A stretch of 64,000 bases of DNA from Shewanella dokdonensis. Its GTDB lineage: Bacteria > Pseudomonadota > Gammaproteobacteria > Enterobacterales > Shewanellaceae. How positions within the stretch are numbered: position 1 is the stretch's first letter; every line of letters begins with the position of its first letter. The notes beneath the pieces were generated by a model that was not told the DNA's origin, did not search any database, and saw only the letters and a list, made by a program, of their open reading frames with translations. Where the stretch lies: positions 2,790,001 through 2,854,000 of the forward strand of contig NZ_CP074572.1 in the NCBI RefSeq assembly GCF_018394335.1. Direction: 5' to 3'. The position numbers and the translations under genes were made by a program. Shown here piece by piece: positions 1-9,263 of the stretch.

Positions 1-1
1 G

Positions 2-778
2 AGCAAAGCCATTGCCCAGCAGCTGTTTAACCACAATCAGGAAACCGATCAAGTGGTGACGGCGATTACCGAAATGTCCTCTACTGCGCAGGAAGTTGCC
101 AGCAATACCAATCAGGTTGCTGAAGCTACTCATGAAGCAACTGCTGAGGTGGCGAAAGCTCAGGATTGTGTCGATACCTCGTTGACAGAAGTGTCGAGCT
201 TAATGAGCGAGATTGATAACGCGGCGGCGCATATTCAGGCACTGAATGAGCAATCACAGAAAATCAACAGCGTATTGACCGTTATCGGCGGCATTGCCGA
301 GCAGACTAACTTGCTGGCACTTAACGCCGCTATCGAAGCTGCGCGCGCCGGTGAACAGGGGCGTGGTTTTGCGGTGGTGGCCGACGAAGTGCGTAATCTG
401 GCCAGCCGTACTCAATCCAGCACGCTAGAGATCAATGAAATGCTCAGTGAACTGCATACACTGGTTGGTCAGGCGGTTGCCGCGATGGATCAAAGCCAGC
501 AGAACTGTAAACGCAGCGTTGAGTCTTCACGGTTAATTTCCGAAAGTCTGGGAGCGGTAACTTCATCGGTCACGGCGATTAACGATATGAGTACCCAGAT
601 TGCCACTGCGGCTACTGAGCAGAGCTCGGTAACTGAGGAAATCAATCACAATATCTATAAGATCCAAGAGATTGTCTCTGAACTGACCCAGTCCAGCGAA
701 GAAGCTTCCCACATGAGTGAGATGGTGTCTGGCAGCGGCGAACGTCTTGGCAAGTTGGTCGGGCAGTTCCGCGTCTAA
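2..778 (+). CDS. methyl-accepting chemotaxis protein, C-terminal part
   Basis: The reading frame is open from the window edge, so the N-terminal sensor, membrane and HAMP parts lie outside. What is visible (about 258 residues) is the cytoplasmic signalling domain: a long heptad-rich coiled coil with the conserved hairpin tip around [19 protein letters not shown] and [15 protein letters not shown], where CheA and CheW bind. The second arm holds Ala/Ser/Glu-rich stretches typical of methylation helices. The protein ends in GQFRV without a CheR-tethering pentapeptide. Ligand specificity cannot be judged. A hairpin terminator follows 20 bases after the stop. Confidence 0.95.
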   Translation, partial: SKAIAQQLFNHNQETDQVVTAITEMSSTAQEVASNTNQVAEATHEATAEVAKAQDCVDTSLTEVSSLMSEIDNAAAHIQALNEQSQKINSVLTVIGGIAEQTNLLALNAAIEAARAGEQGRGFAVVADEVRNLASRTQSSTLEINEMLSELHTLVGQAVAAMDQSQQNCKRSVESSRLISESLGAVTSSVTAINDMSTQIATAATEQSSVTEEINHNIYKIQEIVSELTQSSEEASHMSEMVSGSGERLGKLVGQFRV

Positions 779-798
779 CCGGTTAATCCAGCTATTCA

Positions 799-823
799 CA
801 GCGCCTGCGGGCGCTGTTTTTTT
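799..823 (+). terminator. Rho-independent terminator after the MCP gene
   Basis: CAGCGCC/GGGCGCTG stem with a TGC loop, followed by seven T. It separates the chemoreceptor gene from prfB. Confidence 0.85.
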
Positions 824-964
824 GTATTGCTGAGCTTGTCCCAGCTAAAGAGTGGGATTTTTTCGGCAATCTGGATTGTCGTGATAGGTTTCAGCGGACG
901 CTTGGGTTAAAATGCGCGGCTTGCATATAGTGTTAACGTTAAAATTAAGCAAAGTAGAGTCTAC

Positions 965-2062
965 ATGTTTGAAGTAAATCCGGTAAAAAACAAAATCAAG
1001 GAACTGGCGGAACGTACCGACCTCCTTAGGGGTATCTTTGACTATGACGCCAAGAAAGAGCGTCTAGAAGAAGTTGTCCGCGAGCTAGAAAGCGCCGATG
1101 TCTGGAATGACCCGGAACGGGCACAGACCTTGGGTAAAGAGCGTGTGTCCCTCGAAAAGGTGGTCGAAACTATCGATGATCTGGATCAGGGCCTTGACGA
1201 TGTGGGAGAGCTGCTGGCACTGGCGGTTGAAGAAGATGACGAAGACACCTTCAACGAGACTGGCCATGAGCTGGACAAACTGGAAAAGGAACTGGCAGAA
1301 CTGGAGTTCCGCCGGATGTTTTCTGGTGACAGCGATGCTTCCGATTGTTACCTGGATATTCAGTCCGGCTCCGGTGGCACCGAAGCGCAGGACTGGGCCG
1401 AAATGGTTTTACGTATGTACTTGCGCTGGGGTGAAGAACACCAATTCAGTCCAGAACTGATTGAAGTCTCGGACGGTGAAGTCGCCGGTATCAAGAGCGC
1501 GACTATCAAGTTCAGCGGTGAATATGCTTACGGTTGGTTGCGTACCGAAACTGGGGTGCATAGGTTGGTGCGTAAGTCACCATTTGACTCAGGTGGTCGC
1601 CGTCATACCTCGTTCTGTTCGGTGTTTGTTTACCCCGAAATTGATGACTCGATTGATATTGATATTAATCCGGCCGATCTGCGGATTGACGTGTACCGTG
1701 CCTCTGGTGCCGGTGGTCAGCACGTAAACCGTACCGAATCCGCGGTGCGTATCACCCACATTCCTACTAATACCGTGACCCAGTGTCAGAATGACCGTTC
1801 CCAGCATAAAAACAAGGAAACGGCCATGAAACAGTTGAAAGCCAAGCTGTATGAGTTGGAGTTGAAAAAGAAAAACGCCGAAAAACAGGCCGCCGAAGAG
1901 CTGAAATCCGATATCGGCTGGGGCAGCCAGATCCGTTCCTATGTGCTGGATGATTCCCGCATCAAGGATTTGCGTACCGGTGTAGAAACCCGTAACACCC
2001 AAGCGGTGCTTGACGGTGATTTAGACAGATTTATTGAAGCCAGCCTTAAATCCGGGCTGTAA
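965..2062 (+). CDS. prfB: peptide chain release factor 2 (RF2)
   Basis: RF2 reads UGA and UAA stop codons and triggers peptide release on the ribosome. The 365-residue product has the full family length. The central domain carries the GGQ motif ([19 protein letters not shown]), which catalyses peptidyl-tRNA hydrolysis, and an upstream [13 protein letters not shown] region. The anticodon-like SPF tripeptide is present. lysS follows 17 bases downstream, the usual prfB-lysS arrangement. Oddly, the gene is read in one frame: the usual in-frame UGA near codon 26 is bypassed because the internal AGGGGG motif has only four G here (see the separate entry at 1025). The true gene probably needs a +1 frameshift. 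Confidence 0.95.
   Translation: MFEVNPVKNKIKELAERTDLLRGIFDYDAKKERLEEVVRELESADVWNDPERAQTLGKERVSLEKVVETIDDLDQGLDDVGELLALAVEEDDEDTFNETGHELDKLEKELAELEFRRMFSGDSDASDCYLDIQSGSGGTEAQDWAEMVLRMYLRWGEEHQFSPELIEVSDGEVAGIKSATIKFSGEYAYGWLRTETGVHRLVRKSPFDSGGRRHTSFCSVFVYPEIDDSIDIDINPADLRIDVYRASGAGGQHVNRTESAVRITHIPTNTVTQCQNDRSQHKNKETAMKQLKAKLYELELKKKNAEKQAAEELKSDIGWGSQIRSYVLDDSRIKDLRTGVETRNTQAVLDGDLDRFIEASLKSGL
1025..1042 (+). promoter_or_regulatory. prfB autoregulatory frameshift site, apparently lacking one G
   Basis: The sequence CTTAGGGGTATCTTTGAC matches the classical RF2 recoding element: a Shine-Dalgarno-like AGGGG (1028-1032), a short spacer and the CTTTGAC slip site (1036-1042). In enterobacteria the run has five G, so that TGA falls in frame and RF2 shortage promotes +1 slippage on CTT. 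With four G the TGA is out of frame and no recoding is needed. All other parts are intact. This fits a one-base sequencing deletion better than a real loss of autoregulation. Confidence 0.8.
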
Positions 2063-2079
2063 GTAGAGAAGAAACTGAA

Positions 2080-3578
2080 ATGACTGAACAACTGGATGAA
2101 AACAAGCTGATTGCCGAGCGTCGTGCCAAGCTGGAACATTATCGTGAAACCGGCCCGGCCAATGGTCACCCTAACACCTTCCGTCGTACGCACAAATCCG
2201 GCGAGCTGGAAAGCCAGTTCGGCGATAAGAGCAAGGAAGAATTGAAGCCTTGGGCTTTCACACCGCTATTGCAGGGCGGGTGATGGCCAAACGCGGCCCG
2301 TTCATGGTGTTGCAGGACGTTTCCGGTCGCATCCAAGTTTACGCTGATAAAGCGGTTCAGGCAGATCTGAAAGAGAAATATCAGGGGCTGGATCTCGGCG
2401 ATATCATTGGTGTTAAAGGTGAACTGCACCGTTCCAATAAAGGCGACCTATTCGTCAATATGGAAGAGTACCAACTGCTGACCAAAGCCCTGCGGCCGCT
2501 GCCAGAAAAATTCCACGGCCTGACCGATCAGGAAACCCGTTATCGCCAGCGTTATGTGGATCTGATCGTTAACGAAGAATCTCGCAACACCTTCAAAATG
2601 CGCTCTAAAGTGGTGGGTGCTATCCGCAGCTTTATGGAAAGCAAAGAGTTCATGGAAGTGGAAACCCCCATGATGCACGTGATCCCCGGTGGCGCATCTG
2701 CCCGGCCGTTTATCACCCATCACAATGCGCTGGATATCGATATGTACCTGCGTATTGCCCCAGAACTGTACCTGAAACGTCTGGTGGTGGGCGGTTTTGA
2801 GCGGGTGTTCGAAATCAACCGTAACTTCCGTAACGAAGGCTTGTCACCACGCCATAACCCAGAATTCACCATGATGGAATTCTATATGGCGTACGCTGAT
2901 TTCCGCGATCTGATGGATTTCACCGAAGAGATGCTGTCATCCATTGCACGTAAACTGCTGGGTGACACCAAAGTGGCTTATGGCGAACACACCATTGATT
3001 TTGGTGGCCCCTATGCGCGCATGAGCATGCTGGAAGCGATTCAGCACTACAACCCAAATAACGCCACCATTCAGGCGATGACTTACGAAAACGTCAAAGA
3101 CTTAGCCTTTATGCGGCAGTTGGCGAAAGATGTGGGTGTGGAACTGGAATCTTTCTGGACTTGTGGTCAACTGCTGGAAGAGATCTTTGGTGAAACTGCT
3201 GAACCAAAACTGATGCAGCCAACCTTTATCACTGGTTATCCGGCAGATATTTCACCGCTGGCGCGCCGTAGCGATGACAACGATTTCATCACCGACCGTT
3301 TTGAATTTTTCATCGGTGGTCGTGAAGTGGCGAACGGCTTTAGCGAGCTGAACGATGCCGAAGATCAAGACCGACGTTTTAAAGCGCAGGTAGAGGCCAA
3401 GGATGCGGGTGACGATGAAGCGATGTTCTATGACGGTGATTATATCCGCGCACTGGAACACGGCTTGCCACCAACCGCAGGTCAAGGCATTGGTATCGAC
3501 CGCTTGGTAATGCTGTTCACCAACAGCCACACCATCCGCGACGTGATCTTGTTTCCGGCAATGCGCCCAGAAGCCTGA
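2080..3578 (+). CDS. lysS: lysyl-tRNA synthetase, class II (one-base frameshift)
   Basis: LysRS charges tRNA-Lys. Residues from [18 protein letters not shown] to SKEELK form the start of the N-terminal helix and OB-fold anticodon-binding domain. After the break the frame continues with [15 protein letters not shown] and the class II catalytic core: motif 2 [21 protein letters not shown] and motif 3 [12 protein letters not shown] near the end. Around position 2244 the sequence TTGAAG should be TTGGAAG, giving EELEALGFHT; one G is missing. The combined length of about 499 residues is normal for the family. A housekeeping gene is unlikely to be dead, so the break is probably a sequencing error. 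Confidence 0.93.
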
Positions 3579-3595
3579 TGAACTGATTGCCACAG

Positions 3596-3620
3596 AAGCC
3601 GACGATATGTCGGCTTTTTT
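3596..3620. terminator. bidirectional terminator between lysS and the GGDEF gene
   Basis: AAGCCGAC/GTCGGCTT stem with GATAT loop, T-run on the plus strand and A-run on its left side, so it can serve the two convergent genes. Confidence 0.85.
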
Positions 3621-3630
3621 GTGGCTGAAT

Positions 3631-4538
3631 TTAGTCGGGATGCTCACAACAGATGCGGTTGCGTCCCAGATTCTTCGCCATGTACAGCCCGCGATCTGCC
3701 CGTTGAACGAGGGCTTCAACTTTGTCATCCAGTGGCAGAAATTCACTGATCCCCCACTGATGCTGGTACAGATCTGCGGTAGATCCATCTGCAACAACAC
3801 CTGCTGGATTTTTCGGCGCAAGCGATCTGCCAGACACCAGGCTTGTTGGGTATCGGTATGTGGCATCAGTACCGCAAATTCATCACCACCGTAGCGGGCC
3901 GCGAGATCTTCTTCGCGTACTGTTTGTAGGCAGATACGGCCAACGGTTTCAATTACACTATCACCCGTTGGGTGACCGCAGGCATCATTGAGTTGCTTGA
4001 AAAAGTCGAGATCGAATACCAATAAACTACAGCGGGTGTGGTGACGGTGGAACAGACTGAGCTGACGATTAAGCTGGCTGCGTAGCTTGCGGCGGTTGTA
4101 CAGGTGGGACAGCTCATCGACTTCACTTAAGTGTTGCAGCCGTTGCTGCAACATATGCCGCGCGCTGATGTTACTGGCCACCCATAACACCGCGTCTTCG
4201 CCGTCTATCTGAAATCCCAGCGGTTGTACCCGACCTTCAAACCAAATTGCGTCATCGGGCCCATCTTCTAACCCCAGCACATCAGCACCCGCCAGTTGGT
4301 ATTCCACGATCATCATCTTGCCAGATTGCAACACCTGCGCTATCTGCTGCATAAACCAATCGGCTTTTTCAGCGACTAATACTTCTGAGAAAAAACGGCC
4401 AATCAGGCAGGCGCCATTGTGGTAGTAACGCTGATCTGTTCCGCCAAAAATATAGGCATATTTACCACTGCGGGTGAGAATGAATACAGGATCTGGCAAT
4501 GCTGCCAGCATTGCTTGCATCTGCATCAACGAAAACAT
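3631..4538 (-). CDS. PAS-like sensor diguanylate cyclase (one-base frameshift)
   Basis: The product would be about 302 residues. Residues 1-125 form a PAS-like sensor (starts LAALPDPVFILTRSGKYAYIFGG, ends in a PAC-like ASNISARH). Next come a short linker and a GGDEF domain with FDLDFFKQLND and an intact YGGDEFAVLMPH active-site loop. This predicts synthesis of cyclic di-GMP. No RxxD inhibitory site was seen five residues before the motif. The C-terminus (GISEFLPLDDKVEALVQRADRGLYMAKNLGRNRI, the conserved last helix) lies in another frame. One G is missing from the run at 3751-3755 (a C-run on the plus strand). The start is supported by GGGGAG five bases upstream of ATG. Confidence 0.87.
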
Positions 4539-4659
4539 TGCATCTCCCCATCGTTGGCTGTTATTACCAGTCTAATGCACTCCTACACAGTTGCTAGGGA
4601 AATGTGTTAAGTATCAGCCACTACTATTGGAAATGTCGCTATCACTGAGAGTTGTGAGA

Positions 4660-5544
4660 TCAACTGAACAGCTTGAGTTGTGGTCGGGTGGTATGGGTGA
4701 GAGTCAGTGCTTCGAGCGTGGATAAGCCGTGAGCCATACGGTAATCGATTAAACGCTGCCATAAACGGGCGGCCAGTTGCGGTGCCGCAATATTATCCGG
4801 GGTATGTACAAACAAGTAGGGTGTACGACCTTCATCCAGCCACTGACTGAGTTTTGCCAGCCAGGGCGTGAATAGTTGTTCACTGTTATCCAGATCCAGT
4901 TGCCCAATAAATCGCACTACGGGTTGCTGGGCTGTGGCAATGGCATGTACTGGCACTCTGGGCTTTTTGCGCTGTGCGTCCAGGATCACTGGGTTATCTG
5001 CCTTGGCGGCAAATAGCGGACGGCTGTCCATGATGATACGGTTTACGCCTTCGCTGAGTAACCAGCGGTTTAACTGGGTTTCTGCCGTGCCCTTGGCAAA
5101 AAATGCCGGGTGGCGCACCTCTACGCCTAGCGTCAAACCTTGTGGCAACCACGGCAAAAAAGCTTGCAGTTGTGGCAGCGCTTCTGGGCCAAAAGCCGCC
5201 GGTAGTTGAATTTGCCACATCCCGGTGATTGGTATTAACGGCGCCATGGCGTCGAAAAAGGCGCGCAATTCATCACGGCAATGGCGTAACTGCAACTGAT
5301 GAGTAATGGTCTGGGGTAATTTAAAGGTAAACCTAAATGATGCGGGAACCGCTGCTGCCCAATCTGCGGCAACGGTTTTCAGTGGGGTGGCATAAAAGCT
5401 GGTGTTACCTTCAACGCTGTTAAACACTTGGGCATAACGTGCTAGTCGCTCAGTGGTGGCCGCATTACCGCCATAAACACTGTCTTGCCAGCGGTGGTGA
5501 GACCACATGGCCATACCAATATGTAGCGTTGGGGGCGTTGTCAT
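4660..5544 (-). CDS. DUF72 family protein (YecE-like)
   Basis: A 294-residue protein of the DUF72 TIM-barrel family, whose biochemical role is not established. It has the usual opening MHIG-like strand (LHIGMAMWSHHRW), YAQVFNSVEGNTSFYATP and SFRFTFKLPQTITH, and the C-terminal TPYLFVHTPDN strand. Its start overlaps the stop of the upstream LysR gene by four bases (ATGA), so the two are probably co-transcribed and translationally coupled. No signal peptide is visible; it is likely cytoplasmic. Confidence 0.88.
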   Translation of the reverse strand: MTTPPTLHIGMAMWSHHRWQDSVYGGNAATTERLARYAQVFNSVEGNTSFYATPLKTVAADWAAAVPASFRFTFKLPQTITHQLQLRHCRDELRAFFDAMAPLIPITGMWQIQLPAAFGPEALPQLQAFLPWLPQGLTLGVEVRHPAFFAKGTAETQLNRWLLSEGVNRIIMDSRPLFAAKADNPVILDAQRKKPRVPVHAIATAQQPVVRFIGQLDLDNSEQLFTPWLAKLSQWLDEGRTPYLFVHTPDNIAAPQLAARLWQRLIDYRMAHGLSTLEALTLTHTTRPQLKLFS

Positions 5545-6437
5545 ACGGGCTCGGCGGCTAACTGTTCACGGATCAGGGCTACCATCGCCTGTGCCGCAAA
5601 AGAGAGCGGATGCCCTTTGCGCCAGAACAATGACAGTTCCCAGATCAGGTCGTCTGTGGATAATGGTACGCGGCTGACACCGGCAACGGCATGTCGTTCC
5701 GCGATGAATCCCGGCATAATCATCACGCCAGTTCCCGCAGCCACCAGTGTTATCCCAAAATCTGGATGGCTGACCTTGGTGGCAACCTTAGGAATAAACC
5801 CGGCTTTAACACAACCGCTGAACACCAGTTCATGTAAGGCATACTCTTCATCAAACAGAATTTGTGGTGTGTCTTCCAACTGTTTCAGGGTCAGTTGTGG
5901 CTGGCTCGCTAGCGGATGCTGTTTGGGAACTACCACCACCATAGGATTACGGCGAATACAAAAACCTTCAAACTCTTCATCAAATGAGATGATGCCCGTT
6001 GCCAGCTCTACTTCGCGTTTCTTCAACGCTATTGTTTGCTCTATGCCACCACGCACGAACAGTTGCATGGCGATTTTAGGATATAGGCTGCGATAACGGG
6101 CGATTACTGGCGCAAAAATCTCGGCACTGCCCAGCGGTGCCAATCCCAGATGCAATTCTCCGGCGTTGAGGCTGCGCTGAGCTTCCAGCTCCTGGTGCAT
6201 CTCCTGTTTTACTTTTAATAGCTGCATTCCGTAGCGATATACCACTTCACCAGAGGCAGTAGGTTTCAGTTGGCTACCGCGTTTGCCGCGTTCCAATAGG
6301 ATTAAGTCCAGCTCGTCTTCCAGCTGATTGATCGCTTTAGACAAGGCCGGCTGGGTGATATGAATTGCCTCTGCGGCTTTGGCAAAACCACAGTGATCGA
6401 CAATTTCAATAAAATAGCGAATAACTTTGAGGTCCAT
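5541..6437 (-). CDS. LysR-family transcriptional regulator
   Basis: A 298-residue regulator with an N-terminal winged helix-turn-helix (FIEIVDHCGFAKAAEAIHITQPALSKAINQLE, residues 10-42) and a periplasmic-binding-protein-like effector domain from about residue 90. It is divergent from the LrgA/LrgB-type pair starting at 6534, with 96 bases between them. It also overlaps the DUF72 gene. By the usual LysR logic it may control both its own operon and the divergent membrane pair; this is inferred from position. Confidence 0.93.
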   Translation of the reverse strand: MDLKVIRYFIEIVDHCGFAKAAEAIHITQPALSKAINQLEDELDLILLERGKRGSQLKPTASGEVVYRYGMQLLKVKQEMHQELEAQRSLNAGELHLGLAPLGSAEIFAPVIARYRSLYPKIAMQLFVRGGIEQTIALKKREVELATGIISFDEEFEGFCIRRNPMVVVVPKQHPLASQPQLTLKQLEDTPQILFDEEYALHELVFSGCVKAGFIPKVATKVSHPDFGITLVAAGTGVMIMPGFIAERHAVAGVSRVPLSTDDLIWELSLFWRKGHPLSFAAQAMVALIREQLAAEPV

Positions 6438-6533
6438 ACAATAACCTACAGGAATTCTATCTATTATTAATATTCATTTTTTTATCTAAAATACCACCCT
6501 ACAATAACAGCCAATAAGGAATTTTTTGGTGGT

Positions 6534-7010
6534 GTGATGCAAAGCTATCTTCGTTCGTCCCACGGTCATCGCTGCCGTTTGTTGCTTGCTCAAAGCAAGC
6601 ACTACAGTGCGGCGTTATTGCAGATTGGTTTTATCTGCTTATTGGCCTGGGGTGCACATGCCGTTGCAACCGCGATCCACTCGCCAATCCCTGGCAGCGT
6701 GATCGGCTTATTTGTGGTGTTGCTGGCACTGGCACTTAAAATTATTCCGGAAAAAGCACTGCAACTCGGTGCCGCTTGGTTTATCGGTGACCTGTTGCTG
6801 TTCTTTATTCCACCTATGATTTCAGTGTTGAAGTACGAAAATCTGTTAGAGCAATACGGCCTGAACATTCTGTTCACCCTAGTGGTTGGCTCCGCCAGCG
6901 TGTTGCTCAGCACCGGTTTTGTGGTGGACAGGGTATTCCGTTTTGAACGGAAATTAAACCTTAAACGGCAGATGGCGCGGCAAAAAGCACGAGGTAACAT
7001 CAATTTATGA
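6534..7010 (+). CDS. CidA/LrgA-family membrane protein
   Basis: A 158-residue protein with about four hydrophobic segments (ALLQIGFICLLAWGAHAVA, IPGSVIGLFVVLLALALKI, LGAAWFIGDLLLFFIPPMI, NILFTLVVGSASVLLSTGFVV). SPIPGSVIGL and FIPPMISVL are typical of the LrgA/CidA holin-like family. The exact start is uncertain: the upstream GTG-ATG has only a distant AAGGA, and an internal start near the AQSKHYSAALLQ segment is possible. The stop overlaps the next gene by four bases. The pair may form a holin/antiholin-like or metabolite transport complex; the substrate is unknown. Confidence 0.85.
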   Translation: MMQSYLRSSHGHRCRLLLAQSKHYSAALLQIGFICLLAWGAHAVATAIHSPIPGSVIGLFVVLLALALKIIPEKALQLGAAWFIGDLLLFFIPPMISVLKYENLLEQYGLNILFTLVVGSASVLLSTGFVVDRVFRFERKLNLKRQMARQKARGNINL

Positions 7011-7698
7011 GCCAGTCGACATTGTTGGCGCTGTTAAGTTTGGCGGTAACTGTCGCCAGTTATTATTCAGCCAAGGCTCTGTATCGTCGTCATAAAACCT
7101 GGTGGTTACTGCCCAGTATTATGGCGCCAGTGGTAGTGATTGTGATGGTGGTAATGCTGTCTATTCCATTACCTACTTATTTTGAATATACCCATTGGTT
7201 GGTGACCTTACTGGCACCTGCCACCGTGGCTTTTGCCTTGCCTATCTACCGTGAGCGGCAATTGATCCGTAAGTACCCCATCACTATCAGTTTCGGAGTG
7301 CTGGCGGGGGTGATTTTGGGTTGACCTCGACTTGGTTATTGGTACAAGTGGTACCACTACCGGCCGAGTTAAGTCACAGCGTATTGGTACGTTCGGTGTC
7401 TACTCCGTTTGCCATGCAGGCGACCACATCTTTTGGTGGCGTACCCGAATTGACTGCTATGTTAGTGATGTTAACCGGGATTATCGGCATGGTAATCGGT
7501 GAGCCGCTGTTTCGTTTGGCGCATATCCACACCTCCTTGGGTAAAGGGGTGGCACTAGGCGCCTCGGCTCATGGTTCTGGCACTGCTAAGGCCACTGAAA
7601 TCGGCCAACAAGAAGGCGTGGTTGCCAGCCTGACTATGATATTTGCTGGCATCACCATGGTGATTGGTGCGCCAGTGTTTGCGTGGATTTTTTCATAA
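7007..7698 (+). CDS. LrgB-family membrane protein (one-base frameshift)
   Basis: The product would be about 230 residues, the normal length for LrgB/CidB proteins. The N-terminal half has PTYFEYTHWLVTLLAPATVAFALPIY. The C-terminal half has the family signature SVSTPFAMQATTSFGG, then GKGVALGASAHGSGTAKA. The two halves are separated by a missing base at about 7320-7323 (GGTTGACC where GGTTTGACC would keep the frame). It is translationally coupled to the LrgA-like gene and is followed by a strong terminator. Confidence 0.87.
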
Positions 7699-7830
7699 TG
7701 TTTTGCAGTCACTGCCAATGGTGGTGACTCACGGTTTGATTACCGTCCTCTGGGATTTGGTAATCGTCGCCTGAAACCCCAATCAGGCATATCAATCCTG
7801 AGTCTCTCAGGTTTTCATGTTGCGTTTACG

Positions 7831-7857
7831 CCGGTGGTTCCCCCACCGGTTTTTTTT
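7831..7857 (+). terminator. Rho-independent terminator after the lrgAB-like pair
   Basis: CCGGTGG/CCACCGG stem with a short TTCCC loop and eight T. Confidence 0.88.
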
Positions 7858-7859
7858 GT

Positions 7860-7878
7860 CTGAAATTTGGGATTTCAG
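7860..7878. repeat. isolated inverted repeat at island edge
   Basis: CTGAAAT/ATTTCAG arms around a TTGGG loop, directly after the terminator and before the repeat block. It could be a small hairpin in the same style as those that follow. No T-run. Confidence 0.4.
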
Positions 7879-7930
7879 CCGAAGGTTGGATTTGTAGGCC
7901 GCGCCCTGCCAACTGGTGCGCCTAAGATTT

Positions 7931-8313
7931 ATCACTGCGTGATTGCAACCTGCGGTTGCTGCATAAGCATGATGGCTTGCGCCATACCAAGCTGTGCTTG
8001 GTGAAGTCGTGAGCTGTCGCGCTCACACTGCGACCAAGGGGCGATGCTCGTCCATCAATAACATCCATGTTAAACGGCCAGCTCGCCATCCGTGGCTCGC
8101 GCTCATAAGCGCACTCATCGTAGATGAGTATTCGCCCTTATAAATCCCATACCGCCCCACGGCGCAAAACGCTGCGGTGCTTCTGGTTTGCCATTCTCGC
8201 AAATCGCCGCCAACTCGGGATCCATTCCTCGGCGCGGCTTCTTCGGCATCCATGCCTCGATTGATCAATGGCTGCCCAACGCACCTGCGCTGCGCCAAGG
8301 GGAATTGGTGTTG
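7931..8313 (+). repeat. island repeat, copy A (hairpin head plus 257-bp core)
   Basis: The first part, 7931-8026, is a chain of perfect small hairpins: ATCACTGCGTGAT, GCAACCTGCGGTTGC (7945-7959), ATGGCTTGCGCCAT (7972-7985), CCAAGCTGTGCTTGG (7987-8001) and GTGAGC/GCTCAC (8009-8026). The second part, 8057-8313, is nearly identical over its length to 9377-9632 (copy B). It contains the further hairpins GCGCTCATAAGCGC and ACTCATC/GATGAGT. Open frames here are short, conflict with one another and have no ribosome-binding sites, so I treat it as non-coding. Confidence 0.85.
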
Positions 8314-8328
8314 CCAGCTCGTTTAGCG

Positions 8329-8479
8329 TTTGAACGTTGCACTGTTCGAGCTTGATAAGCTTGATGGCTAGCGCCATTAGCGCACTCATCGTAGATGAGT
8401 ATTCACCCTTCTAAATCCCATACCGCCCCACGGCGCAAAATGCTACGGGAATTGGTGTCGTCCGAGAAGTCAGTGTGTT
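8329..8479 (+). repeat. island repeat, copy A' (internally deleted)
   Basis: A 151-bp shortened unit with the same ends as copy B: TTTGAACGTTGCAC at the left and TCAGTGTGTT at the right. Between them are the ATGGCTAGCGCCAT hairpin, the ACTCATC/GATGAGT hairpin with its TAAATCCCATACCGCCCC tail, and GGGAATTGGTGT. Compared with copy B two internal blocks are missing. Confidence 0.75.
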
Positions 8480-8588
8480 CGCTGATCTCAAATTAGTGAC
8501 TGTCTCCATTTTTACTGTATCGTTAAAGATATGTTATATAGTTGATGTCTACTACTCATATAGAATGTCATCTACAGTGGAGGTAAAT

Positions 8589-9242
8589 GTGCAAAATAGA
8601 ATATTTATTTTAGTATCCTTGATTCTTACACTTTTATTCAGTGTTAATAGTTCGGCAGCAACATTATCGTGCAAAGCCAATGCCTTAAATGAATTCAACA
8701 AAAATGTCAGATCTGACATTGCAGACTTCAAAAAAGGTGTTTCAGATATACAGCAAAAATCAATTGAAAAACTTGCCCCTCTTTATCAAAGGTTAGGACT
8801 GGATAATGGTATCTATCAAAATTATATGGATGCGTATTATAAAGCTCAGTCGGCTACTGATGAATACTTGAATGCGGCATGCAGTAAAGGCATTTCCAAT
8901 AATAAATTGAAGCAACTTTCAAATGAGATGAGTAAGAAGATATTCTCATTGCGTGGCCGATATCTGAAACTCTTTAGAGCATATGGAACACAGGAATTAA
9001 CCATTTATATTTGCTATGAAAGAATTAAAGATGGTTTATTAAAAGAAATAAGATCATCACAGCAACTAAATAAATCGCCTGAAGAGCTAGAAGATAAACT
9101 AGAGCAAAATAATGGTGATTTTAAGCGAATCTCATACCAAATTTGCGCCTTTAAAGCTTCAGAAAAAACAATTCCTTCAATTTACCAAACTGAATTAGAG
9201 GTTAGCAAAGTTACCATGTTTAATATTTTAACCGGCCAGTGA
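8589..9242 (+). CDS. secreted or periplasmic protein of unknown function
   Basis: I do not recognise the family. GTG at 8589 is the best start: GGAGG lies five bases upstream, and the product (about 217 residues) then opens with a clean signal peptide (QNRIFILVSLILTLLFSVNSSAA, cleavage probably after SSAA). The mature part is rich in helices and charged residues (SDIADFKKGVSDIQQKSIEK, NNKLKQLSNEMSKKIF) with four cysteines outside the signal (SCKA, ACSK, YICYE, QICAF), suggesting two disulphides. It is AT-rich against its surroundings and sits between direct repeats A' and B, so it was probably acquired. Confidence 0.75.
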   Translation: MQNRIFILVSLILTLLFSVNSSAATLSCKANALNEFNKNVRSDIADFKKGVSDIQQKSIEKLAPLYQRLGLDNGIYQNYMDAYYKAQSATDEYLNAACSKGISNNKLKQLSNEMSKKIFSLRGRYLKLFRAYGTQELTIYICYERIKDGLLKEIRSSQQLNKSPEELEDKLEQNNGDFKRISYQICAFKASEKTIPSIYQTELEVSKVTMFNILTGQ

Positions 9243-9263
9243 AGTCAAAAGGTATGAGTTTAG

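Noticed and set aside
3252..3630. Extended minus-strand frame reaching into lysS from the GGDEF gene
   Set aside because: It arises only because of the frameshift at 3751-3755; the real GGDEF C-terminus lies in the other frame and ends at 3631 before a terminator.
8023..8389. Minus-strand open frames in repeat copy A (similar frames in copy B, 9364-9762)
   Set aside because: They overlap each other, contain only repeat sequence, lack ribosome-binding sites and change length between copies; products of a non-coding repeat.
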